Shown here piece after piece: positions 18,041-26,998 of a stretch of 64,000 bases of DNA. Position 1 is the first letter of the stretch. Every line of letters starts with the position of its first letter. The translations under genes were made by a program, and so were the position numbers. The notes below the pieces were generated by a model. That model was not told the origin of the DNA. It worked only from the letters and a program-made list of their open reading frames with translations, and did no database searches. Location of the stretch: assembly GCA_019359695.1 (NCBI GenBank), contig JAHHGV010000005.1, positions 1 through 64,000 on the forward strand, in the 5' to 3' direction. This stretch comes from Brasilonema angustatum HA4187-MV1 (GTDB lineage: Bacteria; Cyanobacteriota; Cyanobacteriia; Cyanobacteriales; Nostocaceae).

Positions 18041-18649
18041 TTTTTTCACTCCTCCCTCATATTTCATCTGTCAAAAATAAGATAGAATAAATTCAAAAAA
18101 TTAGATGATTACTAATTTAAAAAATTTCGTTATAGCTATATTTGAAATATATTGAAGACCTTTGTAAACATTTTTTCTTCTTCTATCAGTGTTAATAATG
18201 CGATGTTTCCAGGCAGCTAAAAAAATCTCTGGCATTTTCATCTACGTAATCAAACTATAAAATACTTCTTTTTATTACAAGAATAGAATTTCCACACAAG
18301 CTAATTTTTTCACAGAGGACACAGAGGAATAGAGTTACTTCTCTCGCAAACAGCACTAAAATTAAAATCATTTTTTTCAAGACGTACCTGCACAAAAAAA
18401 CCTAAGATTTCACAGGTTAATCTGAGTTTTTCGCAAAAAAAATTATAAATTACAGTATTTTAATAGAATTACCGTATTTTATATGTAAATAATGATTTTT
18501 GCATATATAGCCTTTGAAAACAAGCCCCTTGTCTTATTAAGTAGATTGTGTAATAATTTTTGATACGGTTAATCTATAAAATGACTGTACTTTAAAATTG
18601 ATAACCAAAATTTAGAGTTGTCCCGCAAAGGTTAGCAGGAGAAGTAACA
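18041..18649. promoter_or_regulatory. Divergent AT-rich region between porin and DUF1326 gene
   Basis: About 600 bases with no gene. It holds the promoters for both sides and a degenerate ACAGAGGAC repeat near 18314-18328. I see no convincing Fur or NtcA site. Confidence 0.5.
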
Positions 18650-19267
18650 ATGACAACCGCTACCAAAACCTATGAGCTAGAAGGACAAATCCTAGAAGCA
18701 TGTTCCTGCAATACGCCTTGCCCCTGCTGGATTGGGGAAGATCCTGATGGAGGAAGTTGCGATAGTTTTGTCGCCTATTACGTTGAGCGGGGAGAGATCC
18801 AAGGTTTAGATGTATCTGGATTAACCCTTGTAAAAATTGTTTATATTCCTGGAAATGTCCTAGCGGGAAACTGGCGAGCAGTTACTTATGTTGATGGTAA
18901 GGGAACGGTTGAACAACAGCAGGCACTAGTCAAAGTTTTTACAGGTGAACTTGGAGGGGCGATCGCTGATTTGGCAAAACTGGTCAGTGAAAATCTGGAT
19001 GTGCGAGTGGCACCAATTGAGTATCAAATCAAAGAAGCTCAAGGGACGATTCGTATTGGAGATGTGCTAGGTGCAGAAATGGCACCCTACCGTAGTGCTG
19101 ACGGCAAACCTACCAAGCTAGTTGATAGCATATTCAGCACTATTCCAGGTTCTCCTGCTTACGTTGGCAAAGCTTCCTATCACAAGGTGAATTTACCAGA
19201 GTTCAATCTCACCTGGGAATACAACGGACGCAATGCTATTCAGGGTGAGTTTCGCTTTGAGGCTTAG
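18650..19267 (+). CDS. DUF1326 domain protein
   Basis: 205 residues with a cysteine-rich opening, ILEACSCNTPCPCWIGEDPDGGSCDSF (split motif, residues 13-39), typical of DUF1326. The five or six cysteines suggest metal or thiol chemistry, but no reaction is known. A perfect AGGAG site precedes the ATG. It is followed after six bases by a DUF2182 membrane protein and then an SfnB-like flavoprotein, so the three seem to form one operon. Confidence 0.85.
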   Translation: MTTATKTYELEGQILEACSCNTPCPCWIGEDPDGGSCDSFVAYYVERGEIQGLDVSGLTLVKIVYIPGNVLAGNWRAVTYVDGKGTVEQQQALVKVFTGELGGAIADLAKLVSENLDVRVAPIEYQIKEAQGTIRIGDVLGAEMAPYRSADGKPTKLVDSIFSTIPGSPAYVGKASYHKVNLPEFNLTWEYNGRNAIQGEFRFEA

Positions 19268-19273
19268 ACAGCG

Positions 19274-20137
19274 ATGAATGATTCACCGCGCCAAACGACA
19301 TCTGCACATCCGCTTTTAAGCAGGCTGTATGACTTTCTAACGAATGAGACGATGCCGGTTTGGGGGCTGGTATTTTTAGCTTGGGTGTTAATGCTGCTGA
19401 TGGTGGTTACGGGTCTTGACCACTGGTCGTATCATGATGCTTTGATTGGGGAAAAATCTCAACCTCTTTTCCTAAAACTATTTATTTTTCTACTGACTTG
19501 GCAGGTTATGACAGTAGCGATGATGTTGCCCTCCAGCCTACCATTGATTCGGCTGTTCTCGAAAGTTAGTCGGCAACAAAGTCAGGAAAAAGGTTATCTG
19601 CTTTTGGTCGTATTCATCTGTGCCTATGCTACAGTCTGGACTGGCTTTGCTCTCCTCAATTTTTTGGGTGACTGGGGATTACACCATCTGGTTAATTCTT
19701 TACCCTGGCTTCATCAACGTACTTGGCTAATTTCTGGCACAACTGTGCTAATGGCTGGTGCGTTCCAGTTTAGTGGACTGAAAGAACATTGTTTAAAGTC
19801 GTGTCGGCATCCTCTGAGTTTTCTCACTCATCACTATCAAAGAGGGCTGAAAGCTGCCTGGAATTTGGGAATTCGCCACGGTCTTTACTGCCTGGGCTGT
19901 TGCTGGGCGTTAATGCTGGTGATGTTTACCGTGGGAGTGGGGCATCTTACCTTAATGTTATTACTAACTGGCGTAATGGTAGTAGAGAAAACATCACGCT
20001 GGAGCCGTGTGCTAGTTCCAGTAGTAGGTACTAGTCTGCTTGTTTTGGGAACCCTCACTTTAGTACATCCTAATTGGTTATGGGAATTCTCGCCTACACA
20101 TCATGCACTAAACCTGAGAACTTTTTTTGAATTTTGA
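19274..20137 (+). CDS. DUF2182 integral membrane protein
   Basis: 287 residues with about seven predicted membrane segments, starting at VWGLVFLAWVLMLLMVV. Family motifs are TVAMMLPSSLPLI and the conserved GLKEHCLKSCRHPL loop (about 176-189), whose Cys/His residues suggest metal binding. C-terminal WALMLVMFTVGVGHLTLM also fits. DUF1326 and DUF2182 genes are often neighbours, so a joint membrane-bound function is likely but undefined. Confidence 0.85.
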   Translation: MNDSPRQTTSAHPLLSRLYDFLTNETMPVWGLVFLAWVLMLLMVVTGLDHWSYHDALIGEKSQPLFLKLFIFLLTWQVMTVAMMLPSSLPLIRLFSKVSRQQSQEKGYLLLVVFICAYATVWTGFALLNFLGDWGLHHLVNSLPWLHQRTWLISGTTVLMAGAFQFSGLKEHCLKSCRHPLSFLTHHYQRGLKAAWNLGIRHGLYCLGCCWALMLVMFTVGVGHLTLMLLLTGVMVVEKTSRWSRVLVPVVGTSLLVLGTLTLVHPNWLWEFSPTHHALNLRTFFEF

Positions 20138-20276
20138 GAAGCTGCAATAAATGCAATTAATCGAAACTAGAGAGTCTGAAGATTACATTGTTTTAGCTAA
20201 GTCCTTGGCAGAGGAATTTGCTCAGACAGCAGTCGCACGGGATGCTAAAGGGGGAACACCAAAAATTGAGCGCGAT

Positions 20277-20303
20277 ACGCGTAGCGTCAAGCCTCCGGCT
20301 TAT
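20277..20303. repeat. 27-base in-frame insert in a HIP1 site
   Basis: It separates GCGAT from CGC and encodes TRSVKPPAY within the SfnB-like gene. Its sequence differs from the other insert in the same gene, so at least two repeat families use the octamer. Confidence 0.9.
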
Positions 20304-21142
20304 CGCTTGCGCCAAAGCAATTTACTAAAACTGATCGTACCCAAAGAGTACGGCGGTCTAGGGCAAACTTGGCTCGTCGCTCTCAAAATAACCCGCGAGT
20401 TTGGCAAAGTTGATAGCTCTATTGCTCATATCTTCTCCTACCACCATTTAGGTGTGGTTATTCCTCATATCTTTGGTTCCACAGAGCAAAAACAGCGGTA
20501 TTACTCAGAAACTATCCGCAACAATTGGTTTTGGTGCAATGCCGTTAACCCCCTGGATCGCAGAACAACACTGATATCACAGGACAATCATTTCCGCCTC
20601 AACGGCATCAAAAGCTTCTGCTCTGGTTCCCAAGACTCAGATGTATTACCTATTACAGCTACTCATGTTGAAACTGGTGAATTAAGCATTCTGGCAATTC
20701 CCAGCCAACGGGAAGGCGTTACTATCCATAATGACTGGGATAATATGGGGCAACGCCAAACAGACAGCGGTAGTGTTACGTTTGACAATGTGCTAGTCTA
20801 TCGTGATGAAATTCTAGGTAGTAGAGATAAACCAAATCAACCTTTCGGCACTATCCGCTCTTGCTTGACTCAATTGAACCTTGCCAATATCTATTTGGGA
20901 ATTGCACAGGGTGCATTTGAGGCGGCTTTATTATATACTCGCACGACGACAAGGCCCTGGTTGACATCCGGCGTAGAAAGTGCAACACAAGATCCCTACA
21001 TTCTCCAGCACTATGGTAATATATGGGTTGACCTCCAAGCAGCTAAAAGTCTGACTGACCAAGCGGGAGAATTACTACAAGCAGCCTGGGAACAGGAATG
21101 GGCACTGACAGCAGAACAACGGGGAGAATCAGCGTTGGCGAT

Positions 21143-21167
21143 CTGCCGAAGGCAGCAGCGAAGCTAT
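21143..21167. repeat. 25-base frameshifting insert in a HIP1 site
   Basis: It lies between GCGAT and CGC. It is identical to the insert in the creatininase gene at 38.56 kb and related to units at 28.04 and 59.3 kb. Confidence 0.92.
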
Positions 21168-21387
21168 CGCCACTGCCAAAGTCGCCGCCACCAGAGTCGG
21201 TTTAGACATTACCAACCGCATCTTTGAAGTTATGGGCGCACGCGCTACCAGTGCTCAATATGGCTTTGACCGCTACTGGCGCAATCTCCGCACTTTCACC
21301 CTGCATGATCCAGTGGATTACAAAGTGCGAGATTTGGGGAACTGGGCATTGAATAATGAGTTACCAAAACCCAACTTTTACTCATAG

Positions 21388-22060
21388 TTTTATCGGTTGG
21401 ATACCAAGCAGCGTGGACTCTGGACATAGAAAATAAAAAAAAATCGCTAATTGCTGCTTATATTTAGCAATTAGCGATGGCAAGGAGCATAACTGTATTG
21501 CAATAATCTTTTGTATCATCTGCAATTATCTAGGCAGACAAAGTACTGACCCCAAAGGTGCGATGTTCCTTTGAAGCAGCCCCTTGAGCGATATAGCATT
21601 AACACTTACCTTGAATATTTTTATTAGATATTTTGTCAATAAAATTAACAAAGTAAAAGCTTAAAGTATAAAAAGTGACTGAATATTATTTTTTATTTCA
21701 TTAGTACTATTGTACCAAAAATAAGATTTAATGGTCAATATTGATGCTAAAAGCTTCCATGTTATTTTCACGCTATGTAGATAATACTAACTTCCATAGT
21801 CCCTTAAGCAACACCCGGAAGAATTCCTAAAGTTAGGCAAAAAAATTAAAAGATATTAGCTTTATGATTTATCTTCTGTAGGGGTCTGGGGGAGCTATAA
21901 GACCCACGCCATAGCGTTGGGATACATGGACTCCACGCAAAATGTTCATGGGGGAAACCCCCAAGACCACACTCGCTCTCCAGGTTAATATTAGGAACTC
22001 GATGTTTATAATATTAACATTTAGTAGTTGTCACCAGTCTAGTAAATCCTCTACAATACT
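21388..22060. other. Intergenic region with a perfect 13-bp hairpin
   Basis: No gene. Arms ATCGCTAATTGCT and AGCAATTAGCGAT (21443-21478) flank a 10-base loop. The T-run is on the minus-strand side, so as a terminator it would act on leftward transcripts, where no gene is present. Another palindromic stretch (GTCTGGGGGAGC to AACCCCCAAGACC) lies at 21886-21975. Confidence 0.6.
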
Positions 22061-22516
22061 GATAAGCAAGCTCATGCACTTTGCGATGCTGGTGACATGA
22101 TTTTCATGGAAGATCTAGACTACTGCACTAGTGCAAAAGGCATGTTTGGTAAACATATGCTTGATGCTGGATTTGGACAGTTCAGAACTATTGTCAAGTA
22201 TGTCTGCTGGAAACGCGGAAAATTCTTTGCTGAGGTTGACGCCAGGGGGACTTCTCAGGAATGCCCTGAATGTGGTGGTTTAGTCAAAAAAGACCTGAGT
22301 GTTAGAGTTCATAGCTGCCCAAACTGCGGATATACAACAGATAGAGATGTGGCAGCAGGTCAAAATATTAGAAACCGAGGAATCAAGCTCATTAGTACCG
22401 TCGGGCAGACGGGAATGGAAACAGCCTGTGCAGTCGATCTACCGGGGACTGATGCAAGTCAGTCTAGGCAAGTGGCGAAATCCCGTAAGGGAAAAACCAG
22501 GAAATCCTCGAAGTGA
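22061..22516 (+). pseudogene. tnpB: C-terminal remnant of an IS605/IS1341-type TnpB
   Basis: The first half of the gene is gone. What remains covers RuvC-II (DMIFMEDLDY), the zinc ribbon (CPECGG...CPNCGY) and RuvC-III (TTDRDVAAGQNI), with the usual Lys/Ser-rich tail. Without the first RuvC Asp it cannot cut DNA. The frame is open from about 22061; the first ATG is at 22097. The right end beyond it still looks complete, so the guide RNA scaffold could outlive the protein. Confidence 0.85.
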
Positions 22517-22566
22517 TTTGAGGAAGCCCACACTATACCGCTTGCGGTTAATGTGGGAGGATGTCA
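22500..22566 (+). ncRNA. Right-end omegaRNA scaffold of the TnpB remnant (candidate)
   Basis: After the TnpB stop come a hairpin (CCTCGAAGTGATTTGAGG) and a longer stem (CCCACACTATACCGC pairing with GCGGTTAATGTGGG). They end in GTGGGAGGATGTCA. IS605-type TnpB guide RNAs end this way, with the guide taken from the flank; here that flank would be the leader of the next gene. Confidence 0.5.
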
Positions 22567-22602
22567 CCCAGAGTATTAAGTTGCAAAATCTGGAGTGCCT
22601 TT

Positions 22603-23229
22603 ATGACAGCCGATTTAACTTCCCTTGCCTCAGGTGATTTTGTCACTGTACTCTCACTCGCTGCAACTGCGTATCAAGGACAGAGAAATGAGCGCCCCGG
22701 TGCTGAAGTCGTGGTCAATGCTTTGCTGCAAGCGGAAAAAGCAGCTAAACAGCAACACCTGACATATCCTTTTGAGTCCTTGGTTGGTGAATGGCGACTA
22801 TGCTTTGTCACTGGAACCAAAAAAGTCATAAATAAAGCCGGAATTGTCTTGGGCAAAGGTTTTTATATCCCGAAATTGGCTGCAACTTATATTTCCTTTG
22901 ACACCACGCCAGCTGTAGATGAAACTCCAAGCAGAGAGGGAATTGGCAATTCAGTTCAATGTGGTTTTGTTTCGTTGAAGCTCAAAGGTCCAGCACAATA
23001 TTCAGCGAAGAAAAACTTATTGGCGTTTGACTTTCTCCAGATGCAAATCAGTTTGTTTGGTCGTGTGATTTACAGCGGTCAGATTCGAGGCGGTAAAACT
23101 GGGGCGGAAAATTTTTATACTCAACCTGTAGCGAAACTACCCTTCTTTGCGTTTTTCTTAGTCACACAAGACTTGATTGCAGCTAGCGGTCGTGGAGGTG
23201 GGCTAGCACTGTGGATTCGAGAAAATTGA
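22603..23229 (+). CDS. PAP/fibrillin-like protein
   Basis: 208 residues from the ATG before TADLTSLASGDF, chosen because GGAG lies nine bases upstream and because the longer frame starts within the transposon end. The FESLVGEWRLCFVTGTKK block resembles the start of plastid lipid-associated (fibrillin) domains, and PFFAFFLVTQDLIAASGRGGGLALWIR closes it. Such proteins bind lipids or quinones at thylakoids. The family call is moderate. The TnpB remnant ends about 37 bases upstream and may have displaced its promoter. Confidence 0.65.
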   Translation: MTADLTSLASGDFVTVLSLAATAYQGQRNERPGAEVVVNALLQAEKAAKQQHLTYPFESLVGEWRLCFVTGTKKVINKAGIVLGKGFYIPKLAATYISFDTTPAVDETPSREGIGNSVQCGFVSLKLKGPAQYSAKKNLLAFDFLQMQISLFGRVIYSGQIRGGKTGAENFYTQPVAKLPFFAFFLVTQDLIAASGRGGGLALWIREN

Positions 23230-23379
23230 ACTTCGTTAAATGCAATATTCTCAATTTAAGTAAATCATACCAACGTCTCTACCACCAAATAGAGGAGACA
23301 TCAAGAAAGTAGATGATAGTCTAGAAAAATATTACGACTACAAACCAAATATTCATAGTGCGCAAGGAGATCTTTCACT

Positions 23380-23862
23380 TTGAATAAATCAGCACTCATA
23401 ATCCCCTTACTAGCATTTGTTATGCTACTGCCGGTAAGTACATTCGGTCGTGCTCATGCTTCAACCAATAATTCTGCAAATACGTCCTCTTTCAACCTGA
23501 GTTCTCAAAAATGGAAAAATCGCGTACTAGTAGTGTTTGCTCCCTCTAGTAGCAATCCTGCTTACCAAAAGCAGATGCAACTGTTTGACAAGTATAAATC
23601 AAGTTTTCGTGAGCGGGATTTAGTTCTTGTTCAAGTTGTTGCAAACGGCAAGAGTTTTGCTAACACAGAGCAAATAGATCCGGCGGGGGCGGCTAGGTTG
23701 CGCTATCGCCTAAAAGTCAGTAACCAAGATTTTTGTGTTGTCTTGGTGGGTAAAGACGGTGGTGTCAAGCGTCGTGATACAACTCCTATCCAAGCAAAAG
23801 CTATTTTTAACGAAATTGATGCCATGCCCATGCGAAGACAGGAAATGCGAGAACGAGGCTAG
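23380..23862 (+). CDS. DUF4174 secreted protein
   Basis: 160 residues with a TTG start, supported by AAGGAGA about ten bases upstream. A signal peptide (SALIIPLLAFVMLLPVSTFG) is followed by QKWKNRVLVVFAPSSSNP, RERDLVLVQVVANG and the end FCVVLVGKDGGVKRRD. This is the thioredoxin-fold-like DUF4174 domain, without a CxxC motif. The function is unknown; it probably acts in the periplasm. Confidence 0.8.
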   Translation: MNKSALIIPLLAFVMLLPVSTFGRAHASTNNSANTSSFNLSSQKWKNRVLVVFAPSSSNPAYQKQMQLFDKYKSSFRERDLVLVQVVANGKSFANTEQIDPAGAARLRYRLKVSNQDFCVVLVGKDGGVKRRDTTPIQAKAIFNEIDAMPMRRQEMRERG

Positions 23863-24178
23863 TTAACAATTCAAAAATAAACTAATGTCCTGCTCCTTTG
23901 AGCTGTTTGTAACATTACTTGGTTAAGAAGAACGCAGAACACAGAAAATCCCCACGGATTCCATTCGTGGGGATTTTACAAGGAAACATTTTTGCTTCCA
24001 CGAATCAATTCGGGAGGCAGTACGGTTTTGGGCTCTAGCCGGGGAGTTCTTTGTTCGGTCATATTTAAATTTGACGCAAATATTTTAGATACTAAAGTTT
24101 TTACCAGAAACAGAACAGACATTAACAAAGTCGATGATACGGTAGAACAAATATTCACACCTAGAAATTTAACGTCAG
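23863..24178. other. Intergenic region with terminator and beta-lactamase leader
   Basis: Holds the hairpin described next and then about 200 bases of non-coding leader. No promoter that I would defend. Confidence 0.5.
23945..23977 (+). terminator. Rho-independent terminator
   Basis: A perfect 12-bp stem AAAATCCCCACG / CGTGGGGATTTT with a 9-base loop. It follows the DUF4174 gene by 80 bases, and its A/T ends suit termination in either direction. Confidence 0.8.
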
Positions 24179-25327
24179 ATGTTTCCAGTGTTTGTACGTC
24201 GTTTTTGGCTTTCGTTTGGAGTGGTTATTCTGCTTTCGTTTATGTTGCTTCCAGTCAAAGCACAACAACCATCTCTAACCCCTTTATCTCCAAGCATCAC
24301 ACAGGTCTCCTCACAGCAACTTGAGCAACAAATTCATCAAACCTCACCGCTTGCAGATGGCATGATGAAAGTAAGCGCTGTTGTCACTACGGGGCAGCCC
24401 AATACTTCATTATTTCAACAGCAGTTACAAAATCTCGATATTTCAGCCGCCCAAGGTAAAGTTGGTATTGGGGTTTTAGACCTTAATAACGGTCAAAGCT
24501 GGTTTCTCAATGGTAAGCAGCGCTTTCCCATGCAAAGCGTATTTAAGCTTCCTTCTGCCATAGCTGTCTTGAAACGAGTAGACGAGGGCAAGATGTCGCT
24601 CAGGCAATTAGTCACGATTATGCGTCGGGATCTTGCTCCTGGATGGAGTCCTATCATCAAAGAATTCAGAGGTGATAGAGTACAGATCCCACTCCGAAAC
24701 GTTCTAGAACGCTCTGTGGGAATGAGTGATAATACTGCCGCTGACGCTTTGGTGCGATTAGTTGGTGGACCGGAAAAAGTTACTGCTATCTTACGCGAAC
24801 TGCAAATTCGCAACATCCGCGTTGATCGATTAGAACAGCAGCTACAGCCCCAGAGTGTGGGACTCAAAAACTTTCAACCTGAATTAGCTGACGAACAAAA
24901 ATACAAGGAAGCTGTGGAAAAGATTCCAGATCGCCAGAAGAAAGCTGCTTTGGAAAACTATCTTCGCGACTCACGAGATACTGCAACTCCTGAAGCGATG
25001 GTTAATCTTTTGGCAAGGTTACGCTCGAATCAGTTATTGTCCGAGAACTCTACCGCTTTGTTACTAAAGATAATGACCGATTCTCCAACAGGACAGAAGC
25101 GGCTAAAAGCAGGGCTACCCAATAATTGGTCGATCGCACACAAGACTGGTACGGGTGCAGATGTTCTTGGGATAAATACTGCAACAAATGACGTTGGGAT
25201 TGCTAGTTCACCGGATGGAAAGCGTGTGGCGATCGCCGTATTCATCGCAGGTTCAAAAGCGCCTGAGGAAGTGCGCGAGAAAGTCATGTCCGATATCGCC
25301 TCAGCAGTGGTAAAGGCGATGCAATAG
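24179..25327 (+). CDS. Class A beta-lactamase-like serine hydrolase
   Basis: 382 residues with a signal peptide (FGVVILLSFMLLPVKAQQ), a roughly 60-residue linker, then the penicillin-recognising fold. SxxK is S120-VF-K123, SDN is 183-185 and the KTG box is 322-324 (HKTGTG). The omega-loop region contains RLEQQLQP, where the Glu may be the deacylating residue. This set is that of class A beta-lactamases, with an unusually long N-terminus. Its last 49 codons are duplicated downstream. The start lacks a clear ribosome binding site. Confidence 0.85.
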   Translation: MFPVFVRRFWLSFGVVILLSFMLLPVKAQQPSLTPLSPSITQVSSQQLEQQIHQTSPLADGMMKVSAVVTTGQPNTSLFQQQLQNLDISAAQGKVGIGVLDLNNGQSWFLNGKQRFPMQSVFKLPSAIAVLKRVDEGKMSLRQLVTIMRRDLAPGWSPIIKEFRGDRVQIPLRNVLERSVGMSDNTAADALVRLVGGPEKVTAILRELQIRNIRVDRLEQQLQPQSVGLKNFQPELADEQKYKEAVEKIPDRQKKAALENYLRDSRDTATPEAMVNLLARLRSNQLLSENSTALLLKIMTDSPTGQKRLKAGLPNNWSIAHKTGTGADVLGINTATNDVGIASSPDGKRVAIAVFIAGSKAPEEVREKVMSDIASAVVKAMQ

Positions 25328-25380
25328 AGTGCTTATAGTTGACCAATTTGTTATCAGGAGCATATGCCAAATCGTCATGA

Positions 25381-25614
25381 GTATACGATTTCGTTGCATC
25401 GGTTGATATTCCTTCTGGAAGTGAGATTACATGGGACTATAAGACAACAGAGTACGTTTCCATTACTGCAACAAATGACGTTGGGATTGCTAGTTCAGCG
25501 GATGGAAAGCGTGTGGCGATCGCCGTATTCATCGCCGGATCAAAAGCGCCTGAGGAAGTGCGCGAGAAAGTCATGTCCGACATCGCCTCAGCAGTGGTAA
25601 AGGCGATGCAATAA
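25381..25614 (+). pseudogene. SET-domain fragment fused to a copy of the beta-lactamase tail
   Basis: The frame reads YDFVASVDIPSGSEITWDY then KTTEYVS, which resembles the end of cyanobacterial SET-domain proteins (ALRDIxAGEELTWDYETTEY). It runs directly into ITATNDVGIASSADGKRVAI, the beta-lactamase C-terminus. The lactamase part (25465-25613) matches 25178-25326 with about four differences in 149 bases. No start codon leads it and a stop precedes it, so it is a recombination product and not a gene. Confidence 0.8.
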
Positions 25615-25734
25615 ATCTCAGTTGAAAATAGCAGGGCAAGCATTCGTCATGTTAATGGTCATATTTACATAAGTCATATTTACATAATCGTAAGCACTGG
25701 ATGATTCAATATATTCGATAGGACAAGGCAGACA

Positions 25735-26262
25735 CTACTCAGGCATAGCAGAGGAATGGTGATCAACGATTAGCCAGTCGTTGCCATCATGGCGATAGAC
25801 GAACGAGTAACGGGCCACAATTTTTTCAGGTTTACCATTCTTGATTATGTTGAAGCTGTAGACACCCGAGTTGATGGCGAACAGCTTGTCAATGACGCGG
25901 ACGTTTTGTTCAAGGATTGTACCTTTAGGCTTGTATTTGAGGAAATGCTCGAAGTAGTCTCTCATTTGTGAGTGAGTGCTCCGCACCTTATTAGATACCG
26001 TTGGCAGGAGCACACCATCTTTTGCGTAGAGCTTCACTACTTCATCAGGATTTTCTGTTTGCAAAGCAGCATTCCATTTGTCAAAGAGCGCGGCGATATC
26101 CCGCTCTTTAGGTCCCACAGCAACTTGCTGTAGGGTTGTGCTTGCTGGTGTTCTATGTGATTGAGTTTGAGCAGATGCCTTTGCAACGGTTAGCATAGTT
26201 TCACCAACAGAAGTCATCGTTAAAAGCGCTAAGGCACTCAGCTGTTTGTTGAATTTAAACAT
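25735..26262 (-). CDS. Secreted SgcJ/EcaC-type NTF2-like protein (DUF4440 class)
   Basis: 175 residues: a signal peptide (ALALLTMTSVGETMLTVAKASAQ), then an NTF2-like domain. Key stretches are IAALFDKWNAALQTENPDEVVKLYAKDGVLLPT, MRDYFEHFLKYKP and the closing YSFVYRHDGNDWLIVDHHSS. These match the SgcJ/EcaC or CaMKII-association family, a small-molecule pocket fold without a set activity. It is convergent with the beta-lactamase region. Confidence 0.8.
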   Translation of the reverse strand: MFKFNKQLSALALLTMTSVGETMLTVAKASAQTQSHRTPASTTLQQVAVGPKERDIAALFDKWNAALQTENPDEVVKLYAKDGVLLPTVSNKVRSTHSQMRDYFEHFLKYKPKGTILEQNVRVIDKLFAINSGVYSFNIIKNGKPEKIVARYSFVYRHDGNDWLIVDHHSSAMPE

Positions 26263-26461
26263 AATTTACTCCTTAAAGTTTTAGTTTATTTGCTTAGTAC
26301 AACTTGTCATTAATAGGAGTCGGAAATCAAAATTATGCTAAGACAGGGAAATGAATTATCTCTTAAATCTATTCCGAGCACCTTTTATGTCTTGTTAGTT
26401 CTCAATTTATTCCCAAACAGCACTGCTCTACATCTGAGAAATGTCATCTTCACAGCATTAC

Positions 26462-26540
26462 AGCAGCAATCACTCGTTCTAAAATTTTGTAGAGGACTTC
26501 TGGATCAGTCCGACTTGCATCTATCGGCGAGAATTCCACA
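26462..26540 (-). pseudogene. leuA: Displaced 79-bp fragment of leuA
   Basis: The stretch matches 29363-29440 inside leuA with six or seven differences and in the same orientation. It encodes no product. It abuts and overlaps a truncated PIN-domain gene, pointing to a recombination junction. Confidence 0.85.
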
Positions 26541-26664
26541 ATTCATCAAAAGCAGTTTGTGCCATCACCAGTTGTTGGTCTTGAACGAATATGCGTAGCT
26601 GATGACGAACGGTAGAGCCTTCAGCTATAAATGCGATCACACTATTGGTGTCGAGATTAACCAC
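26521..26664 (-). pseudogene. N-terminal fragment of a PIN-domain protein
   Basis: From a GTG the frame reads VVNLDTNSVIAFIAEG, then STVRHQLRIFVQDQQLVMAQ and TAFDEL before running out in the leuA fragment. LDTNSVIAF carries the first PIN Asp, and the later Glu (FDE) is present. PIN proteins are Mg-dependent RNases, often VapC toxins. The C-terminal acidic residues are missing, so it should be inactive. Confidence 0.6.
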
Positions 26665-26751
26665 ACTTTAGCAGCAAAAAAAGTTGTGTATTACGAACTA
26701 CACAACTATACAATAGCGATCGCATGGGATTGTGCAACTGTATTTTTCTGC

Positions 26752-26905
26752 TGCGATCGCTCCAAAGGGGCGATGGCACGGAGTGCCCGCTGAGTCCTCC
26801 GGACACGCTACGCATTGGCGGAGCCTACGCTTTGCGCTTACGCGATAGGCAAAGCCCCGCCTTCGGTGATGCTCCGGAGGAGCCGCCCCTTTGGGGTGAT
26901 CGCAG
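26752..26905. repeat. Nested palindromic repeat cluster
   Basis: Starting from a HIP1 octamer, outer arms CCAAAGGGGCG and CGCCCCTTTGG enclose a further pair TCCTCCGGA / TCCGGAGGA, which encloses more GC-rich palindromes. It looks like repeats inserted inside repeats. It lies in the 334-base gap upstream of nothing obvious, next to the Mrr gene end. Confidence 0.75.
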
Positions 26906-26998
26906 TAACGGCCGCGCTCACCGGACGCAAATAACCTTCGCAACTTAACCGACTATATTAGAACGTTCCGGTGCAGCGCGGTTGTTATGTCGTGATTG

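Larger units (their letters stand above)
20151..21387 (+). pseudogene. Second SfnB-like oxidoreductase, broken by two HIP1-site inserts
   Basis: Related to the SfnB protein at 15-16 kb (LLKLIVPKEYGGLGQTW, FDRYWRNLRTFTLHDPVDY). A 27-base insert (20277-20303) adds nine residues in frame between Asp and Arg of ERDRLRQS. A 25-base insert (21143-21167) shifts the frame, so translation now ends at 21227 after 358 residues. Without both inserts the gene is a clean 394-codon frame to 21387. The truncated product lacks the C-terminal helices of the acyl-CoA dehydrogenase fold and is probably inactive. Confidence 0.9.

Noticed and set aside
21443-21478. Perfect hairpin as a terminator for the SfnB-like gene
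   Set aside because: The T-run lies on the wrong side for rightward transcription.
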